A stretch of DNA of 64,000 nucleotides from an uncultured Acidimicrobiales bacterium (GTDB lineage Bacteria > Actinomycetota > Acidimicrobiia > Acidimicrobiales > SZUA-35), in NCBI GenBank assembly GCA_937922785.1, contig CALAJQ010000010.1, positions 62,001 through 126,000 on the forward strand, written 5' to 3'. A model generated the notes under the pieces. It saw only the letters and a program-made list of their open reading frames with translations. It was not told the DNA's origin and did no database searches. This document shows positions 42,868-51,772 of the stretch, piece after piece. The position numbers and the translations under genes are program-made. The stretch's first letter is position 1, and every line of letters starts with the position of its first letter.

Positions 42868-45471
42868 ATGCTTCGCCTTGCCTTTAAGAATCTTGCCGCC
42901 AACGCGGTCCGGCTTGCCCTCACCGGCTTAGCCATCGTTTTAGGAGTCGGCTTTGTTGTCTCCTCGTTTGTCCTCAGAGACGGTTTGAAGGACTCCTTCG
43001 CAGGTTTGTCCCAAGAGATCGTCCAAGGAACCGACATTCTGGTCGACACCGTTGATGATGACCCTGATCTTCCAATAACCGACGCCGACCTGGCAACGGT
43101 GAACGCAATTCCGGGAGTCCGAATCGCCGAAGGCGGCCTGACCGGCTTCGAGAACAGCGTCCAGCCGATCAAAACTGATGGCACCACCATTGCCACAAAC
43201 GGTCCTCCGCAGATCTCATTTGCCTGGACCTATGACGACGCGCTGAACCCAACAACCATCGAAGCCGGACGCTTTCCGTCGGAGCGAAACGAATGGGTAA
43301 TCGACATCGATGCTGCCGAAAACCACGGCTTTGTCGTAGGCGAGACATACCAGTTCGTTACGCCAGCTGGCAACCGCGAAGCCACCCTTGTTGGCACGTT
43401 CCGCTTCGGTGAGGACAACACAACCAACGGGGCAACGTTGATGGGATTCGAAACTGAAACCGCCCGCGAATTCTTCATCGCCGAAGACGGCATCTGGGAC
43501 GAGATCAGTGTTTCCATCGACGGATCAGTTCCAGTTCCCGAAGTTCAAGAAGCCATCTCGGTAGCGCTCGGTAACGAACCGAACTCAATTGGCCCGGACG
43601 CAGTGCCGAACGAGACCAACCGGTTCGAAGTGCTCGACCAGGCCGAAGTTGCAGCCGAGACTGCAGCCAGCTTTAACCAGGGCATCGACTTCTTTGGCTA
43701 CGTGCTACTGGCCTTCGCTTTGATCTCGCTGTTCGTGTCGGTATTCATCATTGCCAACACATTCTCTATTGTGATCGGCCAACGAATCCGAGAACTTGGC
43801 CTGCTGCGAGCAATCGGAGCCACCCCATCTCAGATACGCCGGTCTGTGCTGATTGAATCTTTCCTAATCGGAATCATCGCATCACTTGTTGGCATCGTCG
43901 CCGGTATCGGTCTCGCATTCGGGCTGAAGAGTGTGCTTGGCGCAATTGGGGTTCCGCTGCCAGATTTCGATGTAATCCTGTCGACAACAACCATCGCAAC
44001 CGCTCTGATTGTTGGCACCGGAGTAACTATGCTGTCGGCCATCATCCCTGCGTTGGCGGCATCGAGAACCTCGCCAATCACGGCGATCTCGGGCATCGCC
44101 GAGAAGGAAGAGAAGTCGGGCCGTCGCTACATAGTTGGCGCTGTGGCTTCGGCTGCTGGAGCCGGCCTGCTGTTCTTGGCGCTGTTCGTATTGGGTGGTA
44201 CGCAAAGCACACTGATTGCACTCGGAGTCGGCGCAGGAACACTGTTTATTGGCCTCACGCTGCTTAGCCCGCTAGCGGCCAAGCCGCTGGCCCGTTTCCT
44301 CGGGGCTCCCCTTCGATCAGCCCTAGGCATGCCAGGCGAGCTCTCGAAAGAGAATGCAGCCCGGAACCCTCGGCGAACAGCCAGCACTGCGGCTGCTTTG
44401 ATGATCGGTTTGTCACTGGTGTCAGGAGCTCTCGTATTGGGAAGCTCGATCAAGGCTGAGATCACCAAGACATTTGAAGCTGGCCTGATTGCTGACTACT
44501 TCGTCAACACCCAAGCGTTCGACATTCCCGACGAAGCGATTGAGCAGATCGAGGCTGACCCGGCCTTTACCGCCGTTACTGGTGTTCGCTTCTGGGGAGT
44601 CGAACTCGAGAACACGCCAGTGGATGCTGACCCAGGCGAAACCGGCACCGGAACCGGCGTTGGAGCCCTTGATTTCTCGGTAGCTGACCAGCTGTTCAAC
44701 CTTGGCGTTATCGACGGTGATCTAAAGGACGTCGACAATGACTCGGTTGCCTTAGATGATGACCTCGCTGAGAAGCTAGGTCTGGGCATGGGCGACACCG
44801 TGCAAATGGTGCTGGACAACGGTGAGGTTGCCGACCTCGAGGTTGTGGCATTGTTCACCGAGGCACAGCTCCTGGAGGCGATGTTGATCACGGTCGATCG
44901 CTACGAGCAGATCTCAGATCAGCCGACGTCAGACTTTGCAGCTGCCCTGAAAGCTCCGGATGTGACCGCGGCCGAGGCTGATGAGCGGTTCGCTGAGATC
45001 GGAGCTAGCTACCCGAACCTCGAGTTCCAGTCAGCAGCCGAGGCGAGAGAGTCCTTCGCCAGCTTCGTGGACACATTCACTTCGGTGCTGTCGGCGATGT
45101 TGGGCCTAGCGATTTTGATTGCGCTGGTTGGGATCGCGAACACAATGGCACTGTCGGTCTTCGAACGAACCCGGGAGATCGGTTTGCTTCGGGCAGTTGG
45201 CATGACCCGCCGCCAGTCACGAACCATGATTCGGTGGGAAGCCGCAATCATCTCTGCAGTGGGAGCGATCCTGGGGGCAGCTATCGGGCTTGGTCTTGGC
45301 ATCTTGTTAGTGCAGGCAATCCCGGATCAGTTCCTATCAACCATCGCCGTGCCATGGTTGCGGATTCTGGTTCTGGTGATCATTGCCTCGGTAGCCGGAT
45401 TGGCTTCGGCCTTCTTCCCCGCTTACAGAGCAAGCCGCATGAACGTCCTAGACGCCATCAGCACAATGTAA
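42868..45471 (+). CDS. FtsX/MacB-type ABC transporter permease
   Basis: This 867-residue permease has ten or so predicted membrane helices. One N-terminal helix (NAVRLALTGLAIVLGVGFVV) precedes a large extracytoplasmic domain. The first FtsX domain (IRELGLLRAIGATPSQIRR) comes next, then a second anchor (NPRRTASTAAALMIGLSLVS), a second extracytoplasmic domain, and the second FtsX domain (TREIGLLRAVGMTRRQSR). This duplicated layout is typical of actinobacterial FtsX-like exporters. The external domains are very acidic. It pairs with the preceding ATPase. Confidence 0.93.
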   Translation: MLRLAFKNLAANAVRLALTGLAIVLGVGFVVSSFVLRDGLKDSFAGLSQEIVQGTDILVDTVDDDPDLPITDADLATVNAIPGVRIAEGGLTGFENSVQPIKTDGTTIATNGPPQISFAWTYDDALNPTTIEAGRFPSERNEWVIDIDAAENHGFVVGETYQFVTPAGNREATLVGTFRFGEDNTTNGATLMGFETETAREFFIAEDGIWDEISVSIDGSVPVPEVQEAISVALGNEPNSIGPDAVPNETNRFEVLDQAEVAAETAASFNQGIDFFGYVLLAFALISLFVSVFIIANTFSIVIGQRIRELGLLRAIGATPSQIRRSVLIESFLIGIIASLVGIVAGIGLAFGLKSVLGAIGVPLPDFDVILSTTTIATALIVGTGVTMLSAIIPALAASRTSPITAISGIAEKEEKSGRRYIVGAVASAAGAGLLFLALFVLGGTQSTLIALGVGAGTLFIGLTLLSPLAAKPLARFLGAPLRSALGMPGELSKENAARNPRRTASTAAALMIGLSLVSGALVLGSSIKAEITKTFEAGLIADYFVNTQAFDIPDEAIEQIEADPAFTAVTGVRFWGVELENTPVDADPGETGTGTGVGALDFSVADQLFNLGVIDGDLKDVDNDSVALDDDLAEKLGLGMGDTVQMVLDNGEVADLEVVALFTEAQLLEAMLITVDRYEQISDQPTSDFAAALKAPDVTAAEADERFAEIGASYPNLEFQSAAEARESFASFVDTFTSVLSAMLGLAILIALVGIANTMALSVFERTREIGLLRAVGMTRRQSRTMIRWEAAIISAVGAILGAAIGLGLGILLVQAIPDQFLSTIAVPWLRILVLVIIASVAGLASAFFPAYRASRMNVLDAISTM

Positions 45472-45505
45472 TCATGCCGTTCCCCGGCCACGGAGGCCGC
45501 CCGAC

Positions 45506-46624
45506 TCACTGGCTCAGTCGGGAAGCCATCAACGCCGCCGTTGCTGCAATAGTCAGCGACGGCGAACACCGCACCAACGAAGGCATGACAGACGCATCCA
45601 TGATGTGCAGCCTGCCCCAGCCTTCAGGTGCTCCACTTCGGTCCACCACCGTTCCCCCCGGCAAGGTGGACGCGGCGTGATAGTAGCCACCAGGACTTTC
45701 GAACCTCCTGGTGGCTACTCCGCCAGCCTTAAGCTCATCAACAATCTCTTGCATTCGCCGGACTCCTCGTTGGAGTCCGGCGTGTTCGGTTTCTGCCACC
45801 ATGACCGCCCCCTGGGTCCGGTCTCCGCCGAGGTGATCCAGCACCAAAATCTCGAAGCCGTAACCTTCGATTCTGGTTGAGCCTGGGGACAGGCCTGGCT
45901 CATGGGTCCGAAACTGCTCGGCCAGATCGAGCGTGATGGCCTTGGACTTGTGATCCTGAACTGGTTTCGGATTCAAGTCGATGCCCGAGCGATGCAGCAG
46001 TTCGGCGGTGCCAAACGTTCCTGCACACAGCACCACGGCACCACAGCTGATGCGCTCGCCACTGACAAGCTCGACGCCCACGACCTGCCTACCTTCGGTG
46101 AGCACGAGTTCAACTTCTACCTCGCTGCGCACCGTCAGATTCGACGGCGGCTCCGCCAGGTAGACGTCGGCGAAAGTCCTGCGCTGACCTTCGCTGTTCA
46201 GAAACAACTCGAGTGGGACCCAACCTTCGGACCGATTGATTGCTTGTGACAACCTGCCGGGAGACGCCAGCTTGGGGCTCATCTTGGCCCTGACTTGCTC
46301 TAAGTACCGGCCCAGCTCTTTGTGGCGCCACCCGTTTGGCCACTGGTCATAGAAATCTGGAGTATCTGCGGCCGAGACCATTCCGTTGATAGCGCTACCA
46401 CCGCCAAGGCCACGGCCGCGTAGATACTCACCAGGCACTAGAAGTTCACTCTGCCAAAGCCACGGCGTGCCGTCGGCCTGGCCGAGCCAGTCGGCCGATC
46501 GTAGTTCTAGAGGCACATCGGCAAGGCCAGCCTCAAGCAGCAGGACGTTGACGCCAGAATCGGCCATGGTTCGGGCCGCGACGCAGCCGGCTACTCCCCC
46601 ACCAACTACAACTACATCAGCCAA
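45506..46624 (-). CDS. Short GMC-like FAD oxidoreductase
   Basis: This is a 372-residue flavoprotein. The FAD motif VVVVGGGVAGCVAARTMADS, the GMC signature RGRGLGGGSAINGMV and the C-terminal HIMDASVMPSLVRCSPSLTIAA (GMC C-domain ending) identify the family. At 372 residues it lacks about 130 residues compared with typical choline/alcohol oxidases, mainly in the substrate domain. The active-site His normally found in the C-domain is not obvious (YYHAASTLP is a candidate). TTG 46624 lies 11 bp after the acyl-CoA ligase stop, so the two are probably cotranscribed. Two perfect long inverted repeats lie inside its coding sequence. Confidence 0.75.
   Translation of the reverse strand: MADVVVVGGGVAGCVAARTMADSGVNVLLLEAGLADVPLELRSADWLGQADGTPWLWQSELLVPGEYLRGRGLGGGSAINGMVSAADTPDFYDQWPNGWRHKELGRYLEQVRAKMSPKLASPGRLSQAINRSEGWVPLELFLNSEGQRRTFADVYLAEPPSNLTVRSEVEVELVLTEGRQVVGVELVSGERISCGAVVLCAGTFGTAELLHRSGIDLNPKPVQDHKSKAITLDLAEQFRTHEPGLSPGSTRIEGYGFEILVLDHLGGDRTQGAVMVAETEHAGLQRGVRRMQEIVDELKAGGVATRRFESPGGYYHAASTLPGGTVVDRSGAPEGWGRLHIMDASVMPSLVRCSPSLTIAATAALMASRLSQ
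45682..45719. repeat. Perfect 14-bp inverted repeat inside the GMC gene
   Basis: AGTAGCCACCAGGA (45682-45695) is exactly complementary to 45706-45719, with a 10-nt loop centred on TTCGAA. It lies in coding sequence near the C-terminus of the GMC-like protein. Confidence 0.85.
45756..45782. repeat. Perfect 11-bp inverted repeat inside the GMC gene
   Basis: CGCCGGACTCC (45756-45766) is exactly complementary to 45772-45782 around the loop TCGTT. The two inverted repeats in this gene are 36 bp apart. Confidence 0.85.
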
Positions 46625-46635
46625 AGCTGGGCTCG

Positions 46636-48192
46636 TTACTTGTTCTTGTCTCGCAGGAAACGGCGCAGAATCTTGCCCGAAGCCGACTTTGGGATCTCGT
46701 CGGTGAACTCAACAAACGCCAGCTGCTTGTACTTAGCAACGTTGCTGGCCACAAAAGCCTTGATGTCATCTTCACTAGCAGCGGCGTCAGGCTTTAGAAC
46801 GACGTAGGCCTTTGGCAGCTCTCCGGCTTCAACGTCGGCCACGCCTATCACAGCAACATCAGCAACGGCGGGGTGGGTGATGATCAAACCTTCAAGCTCG
46901 GCGGGGGCCACCTGGAATCCCTTGAACTTGATTAACTCTTTGACCCTGTCAACGATGTACATATGACCGTCGGCGTCGATTCGACCGACGTCGCCGGTGT
47001 GTAGCCAACCGTCAGAATCGATCGTTGCGGCAGTCGCCTCGTCGTTGTTGAGGTAACCCTTCATGACCTGGGGACCTCTCACCCAAAGCTCGCCTTCACC
47101 ATCAGGGCCCTGATCGTTTCCGTCCTCGTCGACGATGCGACACTCTGTATTTGCCACGGTGATGCCGTTTGATCCCGGCTTGGCGTCAAAGCCGTTTGTG
47201 GCGTGACTGATCGGGCTTAGCTCGGTCATGCCATAGCCCTGAACGATTGGGCAGCCGATTCGAGCAGCGGCCTCCTCGGCCAAATCAGCGCCCAGGGGTG
47301 CAGCTCCAGAGAACACCTTCCGCAAAGCCGAAATGTCATAGGAGTCAACCGCTGGGTGCTTAGCGAGGCCCAAAACCATCGGCGGCACCGCAAAGAACTG
47401 AGTGACCTTGTGATCCTGAATCAGCTTCAGCGCCTTCTCCATGTCGAACCTGGCCATGGTTACCACAGGGATACCTTCGGCCAGAAGGCCGTTCATCAGA
47501 ACCTGCATGCCGTAAATATGGAAGAACGGCAAGCAGGCCAGCGCCACCTCATTCTCGCCATAGTCAAGAACCGTCTTGGACTGAGCCAAATTAGAAACCA
47601 AGTTGTAGTGGGTGAGCATGACGCCCTTAGGCAGGCCGGTGGTGCCCGAGGAGTAAGGCAGGACGATCACCTGGTCTTTAACGTCGATCTCAACTTGGGT
47701 GATTGGGTCGCCCATCAAGTCATCCATTGACCGAAGCCCATCAGTTGGATCACCAATTACGACCACCTCAGATGCGTCTGTGCCCTCGATGGCTTCAACA
47801 CCACTGGCAACCGAGCCCGGAACCGTGAATAGCATCGACGCTCCAGCATCGCGGAGCTGGAATCGAATCTCTTCAGCTGTGTAACTGGGGTTGATAGTTG
47901 TGACTGTGCCACCGGCGAGTCCGGCGGCATGGAAGATGATGGTGAATTCAGGCGAGTTTGGCGCCATCAGGCCAATCGTCTTTCCGGGCCCAAACCCTTC
48001 AGACTGAAGCCCACCAGCGAGCCGGGCAATTGCGTCGTTGAGCTGGCCAAACGTGAACACCTCGCCGGTGTCGCCGTTGATCATCGCTGGCGAATCATCC
48101 AGCTCTGGGCCGTGAGCCAATACATAGGAACTTAGAGCCACCTCAGGTAGCTCAACATCGGGCAGTGGTGAAGGGAAAATGTGGGTAGCCAT
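46636..48192 (-). CDS. 4-coumarate-CoA-ligase-like acyl/aryl-CoA synthetase
   Basis: This 518-residue ANL-superfamily enzyme activates a carboxylate as the acyl-AMP and transfers it to CoA. ATG 48192 (MATHIFPSPLPDVELPE) was chosen; upstream codons lack family character. It contains LPYSSGTTGLPKGVMLTH (A3), VQGYGMTELSPISHA (A5), WLHTGDVGRIDADGHMYIVD (A7), RVKELIKFKGFQVAPAELE (A8) and the catalytic Lys in PKSASGKILRR (A10). The motifs follow plant and bacterial 4CL-type ligases. The GMC-like oxidoreductase downstream may act on a related substrate. Confidence 0.88.
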   Translation of the reverse strand: MATHIFPSPLPDVELPEVALSSYVLAHGPELDDSPAMINGDTGEVFTFGQLNDAIARLAGGLQSEGFGPGKTIGLMAPNSPEFTIIFHAAGLAGGTVTTINPSYTAEEIRFQLRDAGASMLFTVPGSVASGVEAIEGTDASEVVVIGDPTDGLRSMDDLMGDPITQVEIDVKDQVIVLPYSSGTTGLPKGVMLTHYNLVSNLAQSKTVLDYGENEVALACLPFFHIYGMQVLMNGLLAEGIPVVTMARFDMEKALKLIQDHKVTQFFAVPPMVLGLAKHPAVDSYDISALRKVFSGAAPLGADLAEEAAARIGCPIVQGYGMTELSPISHATNGFDAKPGSNGITVANTECRIVDEDGNDQGPDGEGELWVRGPQVMKGYLNNDEATAATIDSDGWLHTGDVGRIDADGHMYIVDRVKELIKFKGFQVAPAELEGLIITHPAVADVAVIGVADVEAGELPKAYVVLKPDAAASEDDIKAFVASNVAKYKQLAFVEFTDEIPKSASGKILRRFLRDKNK

Positions 48193-48261
48193 TACCCGAC
48201 ATGGTGCCCCGCTCAACTCGAACGCGCAAACGCTGAAGGCGGCTTGAGCTACTGTTAGCCC

Positions 48262-48573
48262 ATGGATCCTCGTCTGATATTTGTGGTCTTGTTTATCGCA
48301 TTGCGAATCTTCGGCGTGATTAATCGCCGACGCAAGCAACAACAAAGTGCGGGCCGCGGCATGGATGGCCAGGAGATGGGAGACCTGTCAGGTGACGGCG
48401 CGAACCCCATGAACCCGATGAACCGACGCCGAACCGGGAATCGTCAGATTTCGGCGGCTGACGCACGACGACCAAAGGTCTTCCACAAGCGAGACAAAGA
48501 AGATCCGTTCGATGGCCTGAACGGCGACGTGACCCAAGCCAAGTTGACCATGGACGACATAGTCACCAAATAG
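48262..48573 (+). CDS. Small membrane-anchored hypothetical protein
   Basis: This 103-residue protein opens with one hydrophobic segment (LIFVVLFIALRIFGVI) followed at once by RRRKQQQ, a typical N-terminal anchor with a cytosolic basic tail. The middle is low-complexity (MDGQEMGDLSGDGANPMNPM) and the C-terminus polar. I do not recognise a family. The last six codons are duplicated after the stop. It is 38 bp upstream of tRNA-Leu on the same strand. Confidence 0.6.
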   Translation: MDPRLIFVVLFIALRIFGVINRRRKQQQSAGRGMDGQEMGDLSGDGANPMNPMNRRRTGNRQISAADARRPKVFHKRDKEDPFDGLNGDVTQAKLTMDDIVTK

Positions 48574-48598
48574 CCCAGCTGACATAGTCACCAAGTAG
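48556..48598. repeat. 18-bp near-perfect duplication of a gene's last codons and stop
   Basis: 48556-48573 (encoding D-I-V-T-K-stop) recurs at 48581-48598 with one mismatch, 7 bp after the real stop. The duplicate again ends in TAG but is not in frame with the gene. Confidence 0.85.
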
Positions 48599-48610
48599 AG
48601 TGACCGCTGC

Positions 48611-48696
48611 GCCCGGATGGCGGAATTGGCAGACGCAGAGGGCTTAAACCCCTCGGGAGGTAATACTCCGTGTGGGTTCAAGTCCCACTCCGGGCA
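48611..48696 (+). tRNA. tRNA-Leu (anticodon TAA)
   Basis: An 86-nt class II tRNA. The acceptor GCCCGGA pairs with TCCGGGC, the D-arm is GGCGGAATTGGCAGACGC, and the anticodon stem GAGGG/CCCTC holds the loop CTTAAAC (anticodon TAA). It has a long variable arm and a GTGGG/CCCAC T-stem with TTCAAGT. Its 3' end directly abuts the stop codon of the convergent Zur-like gene. Confidence 0.97.
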
Positions 48697-49134
48697 CTAT
48701 TGGCAGTTGGCGCACTGACCGTGCAGGTCAAGACTGTGATGGAGGGGTTTGAAACCCAATCCTTTTGCAGCTGCGCCCAGCGCAGCATCAATGGCCCGCT
48801 CGGTTGGTTCACCGATGTGGATGTCTTCGATAGCTCCACAATCGACACAAATCAGATGGTGGTGATGACCTAACAAAGGTTCAGCAAGCTCAAACGCAGC
48901 GTGGTCGGCGGTTGCGTTGATGCGCCTGATTACGCCACTTTGTTCCAGCACATCAAGGTTGCGATAGGCCGAACTCTGGGTCAGCTCTGAATCGGACTCA
49001 AGAATCTGAGGAAGTGTCAAAGGCCGATGGGCAGAATCCATCACATCTACCAGTCTTTGGCGACCTGGGGTATAGCGGTGCTCGTGCTGACGAAGCATCG
49101 AAGCGGCCTCGTCATGAATAGATTTAGTGGCCAT
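48697..49134 (-). CDS. zur: Zur/Fur-family metalloregulator
   Basis: This is a 145-residue Fur-family repressor. ATG 49134 (MATKSIHDEAASML) is preferred; it overlaps the ABC ATPase gene by 11 bp. It has an N-terminal winged helix (YTPGRQRLVDVMDS, LTLPQILESDSELTQSSAYR), the metal-site HHHH of LLGHHHHLICVDCG with a structural C-x-x-C, and a second C-x-x-C at the extreme C-terminus (CANC). Location next to znuABC-like genes points to Zur, zinc-dependent repression, rather than Fur. Confidence 0.88.
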   Translation of the reverse strand: MATKSIHDEAASMLRQHEHRYTPGRQRLVDVMDSAHRPLTLPQILESDSELTQSSAYRNLDVLEQSGVIRRINATADHAAFELAEPLLGHHHHLICVDCGAIEDIHIGEPTERAIDAALGAAAKGLGFKPLHHSLDLHGQCANCQ

Positions 49135-49951
49135 GTTGGTGATCATGGTGATGGTCATGGCCGTGATCGTCAAATACCGCAGCGACGCCGTCCTGAGTAA
49201 CTACGCGGTCTCCAAATGTCATTCGCAAAGCCTCCGCAGTAAGAGTGTCCGTTGGCGAGCCGTCAGCCACAATTTCGTTACGTAATAGTAGGACTCGACC
49301 GCAGCGTCGGGCCTCGTCCAGGTGATGAGTAGAGAATACAACCAGGCGACCTCTAGCTGCCTCGCCCTCAATCACCTTAAGGATTCGTTCCTGACTTGGG
49401 ATGTCTAGGCCCGTGATTGGTTCGTCCAACAGCAGGGTCGGCGCATCCATTACCAGAGCCGTAGCAACCAACACCCGTTGACGTTGACCACCCGAGAGAT
49501 CGTTGAACGGCAGTCCAAGTAGATCTTGAATGTCAAGCCGGGCCGCCGCACCGGCGATCAAGTCTTTGTCGGCCGTCCTAAGTCTCCCGAGCAAACCGCG
49601 GTCACCATAACGTCCAGTCCGAAGCACCTCGGCAACCGTCAGAGGCAACCATCGGTGTTGATGTTGGTGCTGACCGACATAGGCAACTCGAGGCCTAGGA
49701 ACTGGGCCGATCGTGCCTTTGGTTGGGCTGGCAAGACCAGCCAGAAGTTTAAGCAGCGTTGTCTTCCCTGAGCCGTTCGATCCGACCAACGCCACTGTCG
49801 AACCAGCGTCGAAAGTGACCGTCAAATCATCCAGGGCCACTCGCCGTCCGAAGCTAACTGAAACGCGATCAAGCTGGACAAGTCTCTGACCGGTATTTGT
49901 CTCGATGTCGTTATGGTTATTGGGAATAGTTCTCATTATTGTGCGAACCAT
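49124..49951 (-). CDS. znuC: Zinc ABC transporter ATP-binding protein (ZnuC-like)
   Basis: This ATPase of about 275 residues has Walker A VGSNGSGKTTL, YVGQHQHQHRWLPLTV (Q-loop with His cluster), the signature LSGGQRQRVLVATAL, Walker B LLLDEPITGLD and STHHLDEA. The C-terminus is a histidine-rich tail (DHGHDHHHDHQHGH), suited to zinc buffering. The start is most likely ATG 49951 (49936 is possible); a longer open frame reaching 50311 runs through the divergent gene and is not used. It is divergent from znuA and shares the Zur box region. Confidence 0.9.
   Translation of the reverse strand: MVRTIMRTIPNNHNDIETNTGQRLVQLDRVSVSFGRRVALDDLTVTFDAGSTVALVGSNGSGKTTLLKLLAGLASPTKGTIGPVPRPRVAYVGQHQHQHRWLPLTVAEVLRTGRYGDRGLLGRLRTADKDLIAGAAARLDIQDLLGLPFNDLSGGQRQRVLVATALVMDAPTLLLDEPITGLDIPSQERILKVIEGEAARGRLVVFSTHHLDEARRCGRVLLLRNEIVADGSPTDTLTAEALRMTFGDRVVTQDGVAAVFDDHGHDHHHDHQHGH
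49921..49935. promoter_or_regulatory. Candidate Zur box
   Basis: TGGGAATAGTTCTCA is a near-palindrome (five of seven half-site pairs) matching the actinobacterial Zur consensus TGAAAATnATTTTCA at 11 of 14 defined positions. It lies at the divergent znuC/znuA starts and next to the zur-like gene, so zinc-dependent repression of both directions is likely. Confidence 0.7.
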
Positions 49952-49976
49952 TCCTATTTCCACGAGGAGAGCCGTT

Positions 49977-50912
49977 TTGTTGCTCGATCGCCACCTACAA
50001 ATTCGGTTCGTAACCGTCATCTTTGCGGCTGCGCTAGCTCTTTCCGCGTGTTCCACATCAGCTGATGCCACCAACCCCGGCGAGACCGGTTCTCCTTTGG
50101 TGGTCACAAGTACATCTATTTGGGCCGACATAGTCACAAACATCACTTGTGGTGAGCTGGTCAACGTCGTAGCCATAATCCCTCCCGGCGGCGATCCCCA
50201 CGCGTTTGAGCCGTCGCTGGCCGATCGAGGATTAATAGATTCCGCATCGCTGGTTGTTGTAAACGGACTTGGTCTTGAAGAGAACCTGGATGACACCCTT
50301 GAAGCGGCCACAACTAACGGTGCGGCCGTTGTAGCTGTCGGCAGCCAGATTCAGCCTTTGATGTTCGGCCCAGCCCGGCGTGATCCTCACTTTTGGTTCG
50401 ATCCGCAAAGAGTCTCAGAGTCGCTGCCTTGGCTGGCTGAGCGAATATCGAGCCGAGCAAACCTGGACATGACAGCGGTCAACGAGTGCACCAGTGCGTA
50501 CCAAGAAGAACTAGCGGGCGTCGACGGAGAACTGAAGGCAGTGTTCGATGCCGTTCCCGAAGACCGTCGCAAAATGGTCACCAACCACGACTCGCTGTCC
50601 TACCTCGCAGATAGATACGGGTTGGAGATCGTGGCCACAGTACTTGGTTCAGAATCCAGCCTGGGCGAAGCGACCCCCGCAGGACTCCAAGAGGTGGCTA
50701 ACCAGATTGAAGCCGAAGGTGTAACTGCAATCTTTACTGAGGTTCAGGCCTCTTCTGAAGACGCTGAAGCACTGGCATCGTCGCTGGGCGAGATAAACGT
50801 GGTGGAGCTGAACACCGGAACCCTGGGGCCAAAAGACTCCAACACCGGAACCTACCTAGATCTACTTCGCACCAACGCAGAGCTCATTGCCTTAGGCCTG
50901 TCCGGGTCATGA
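49977..50912 (+). CDS. znuA: Zinc ABC transporter substrate-binding lipoprotein (ZnuA-like)
   Basis: This 311-residue cluster A-I binding protein starts at TTG 49977 (or 49980) behind GAGGAG. The lipoprotein signal VTVIFAAALALSAC ends at a lipobox Cys. Metal ligands are visible: the His of GGDPHAFEPS, the His of RRDPHFWFDP, the His of TNHDSLSYLADRYGLEIV, and a C-terminal Asp/Glu region. It lacks the His-rich loop of many ZnuA proteins, so manganese is an alternative, but the Zur box and His-tailed ATPase support zinc. It is coupled to znuB by an ATGA overlap. Confidence 0.9.
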   Translation: MLLDRHLQIRFVTVIFAAALALSACSTSADATNPGETGSPLVVTSTSIWADIVTNITCGELVNVVAIIPPGGDPHAFEPSLADRGLIDSASLVVVNGLGLEENLDDTLEAATTNGAAVVAVGSQIQPLMFGPARRDPHFWFDPQRVSESLPWLAERISSRANLDMTAVNECTSAYQEELAGVDGELKAVFDAVPEDRRKMVTNHDSLSYLADRYGLEIVATVLGSESSLGEATPAGLQEVANQIEAEGVTAIFTEVQASSEDAEALASSLGEINVVELNTGTLGPKDSNTGTYLDLLRTNAELIALGLSGS

Positions 50913-51766
50913 CGTTCTTAACCGATCCTGCCGCATGGTGGATCGAGCCGTTCGCTGACAACTCGTTCATGCTGAACGCATTGGGTGCCGGCCTGCTGGC
51001 AGTACTGGCGACCTCGGTTGTTGGAACCTGGGTAGTGCTGCGAGGTATGAGTTTCCTGGGTGACGCCTTAGCCCATGGGGTGTTGCCTGGAATCGCCATA
51101 GCCTTCGTATTCGGTTTCAGCCCAACCATCGGTGCCTTAGTGGCAGCGGCGGCAATGGTAGGCGGTGTCAATTTCATACGGACCTACAGCCCCTTGCCTG
51201 AAGACACATCCATCGGGGTCTTGTTTGTTGGGTTCCTTGCGCTCGCAGTGGTAATCATGTCAAGCCAGTCAGGGGCATATGCCGGAGATCTGAATCGCTT
51301 CTTGTTCGGTTCAATCACGGGTGTGACCAGTGACGATCTTCGCCGCCAGACGGTTGCCACCCTTATCTCGATACTTGGGGGCGTGCTGTTCTACCGAGCG
51401 TTTCTAGTAATGACGTTTGATGAAACCCAGGCGAAGCTGCTCGATCTCAGACCTCGCCTTGCTCACCTTCTCCTACTGACTCTGCTCGCGGTTTCAATCG
51501 TTGCGTCATTTTCCGCAGTCGGAAACCTGTTGGTCTTCGCGTTCTTGGTTGCGCCGCCGGCAACGGCTGCGTTATTGGTAAGACGAGTGCCGTTTATCAT
51601 GGCAAGCGCGGTGGCACTTGGGTCGGTGGCTGTGGTGGTTGGACTCTTAGTGAGTTACCACTCTGGCACAGCAGCGGGCGCCACAATGACGCTGGTTGCT
51701 GTGATTATCTTCCTGGCGGTTCTTCTCGCAACCACTACGAGAACCTGGCTGGCCGGGCTGACCTAG
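50909..51766 (+). CDS. znuB: Zinc ABC transporter permease (ZnuB-like)
   Basis: This 285-residue permease of the ABC-3 family has about eight membrane helices. It contains VVLRGMSFLGDALAHGVLPG (the family EAA-like segment), EDTSIGVLFVGFLALAVVI, and PRLAHLLLLTLLAVSIVASFSAVG with LLVFAFLVAPPATAALL. It completes a znuA-znuB transcript divergent from znuC-zur. Confidence 0.93.
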   Translation: MTFLTDPAAWWIEPFADNSFMLNALGAGLLAVLATSVVGTWVVLRGMSFLGDALAHGVLPGIAIAFVFGFSPTIGALVAAAAMVGGVNFIRTYSPLPEDTSIGVLFVGFLALAVVIMSSQSGAYAGDLNRFLFGSITGVTSDDLRRQTVATLISILGGVLFYRAFLVMTFDETQAKLLDLRPRLAHLLLLTLLAVSIVASFSAVGNLLVFAFLVAPPATAALLVRRVPFIMASAVALGSVAVVVGLLVSYHSGTAAGATMTLVAVIIFLAVLLATTTRTWLAGLT

Positions 51767-51772
51767 ACAGGT

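Noticed and set aside
49952-50311. Long N-terminal extension of the ZnuC-like ATPase
   Set aside because: It runs antisense through znuA, contains no ABC sequence before VQLDRVSVSFG, and the Zur-box region marks the real start.
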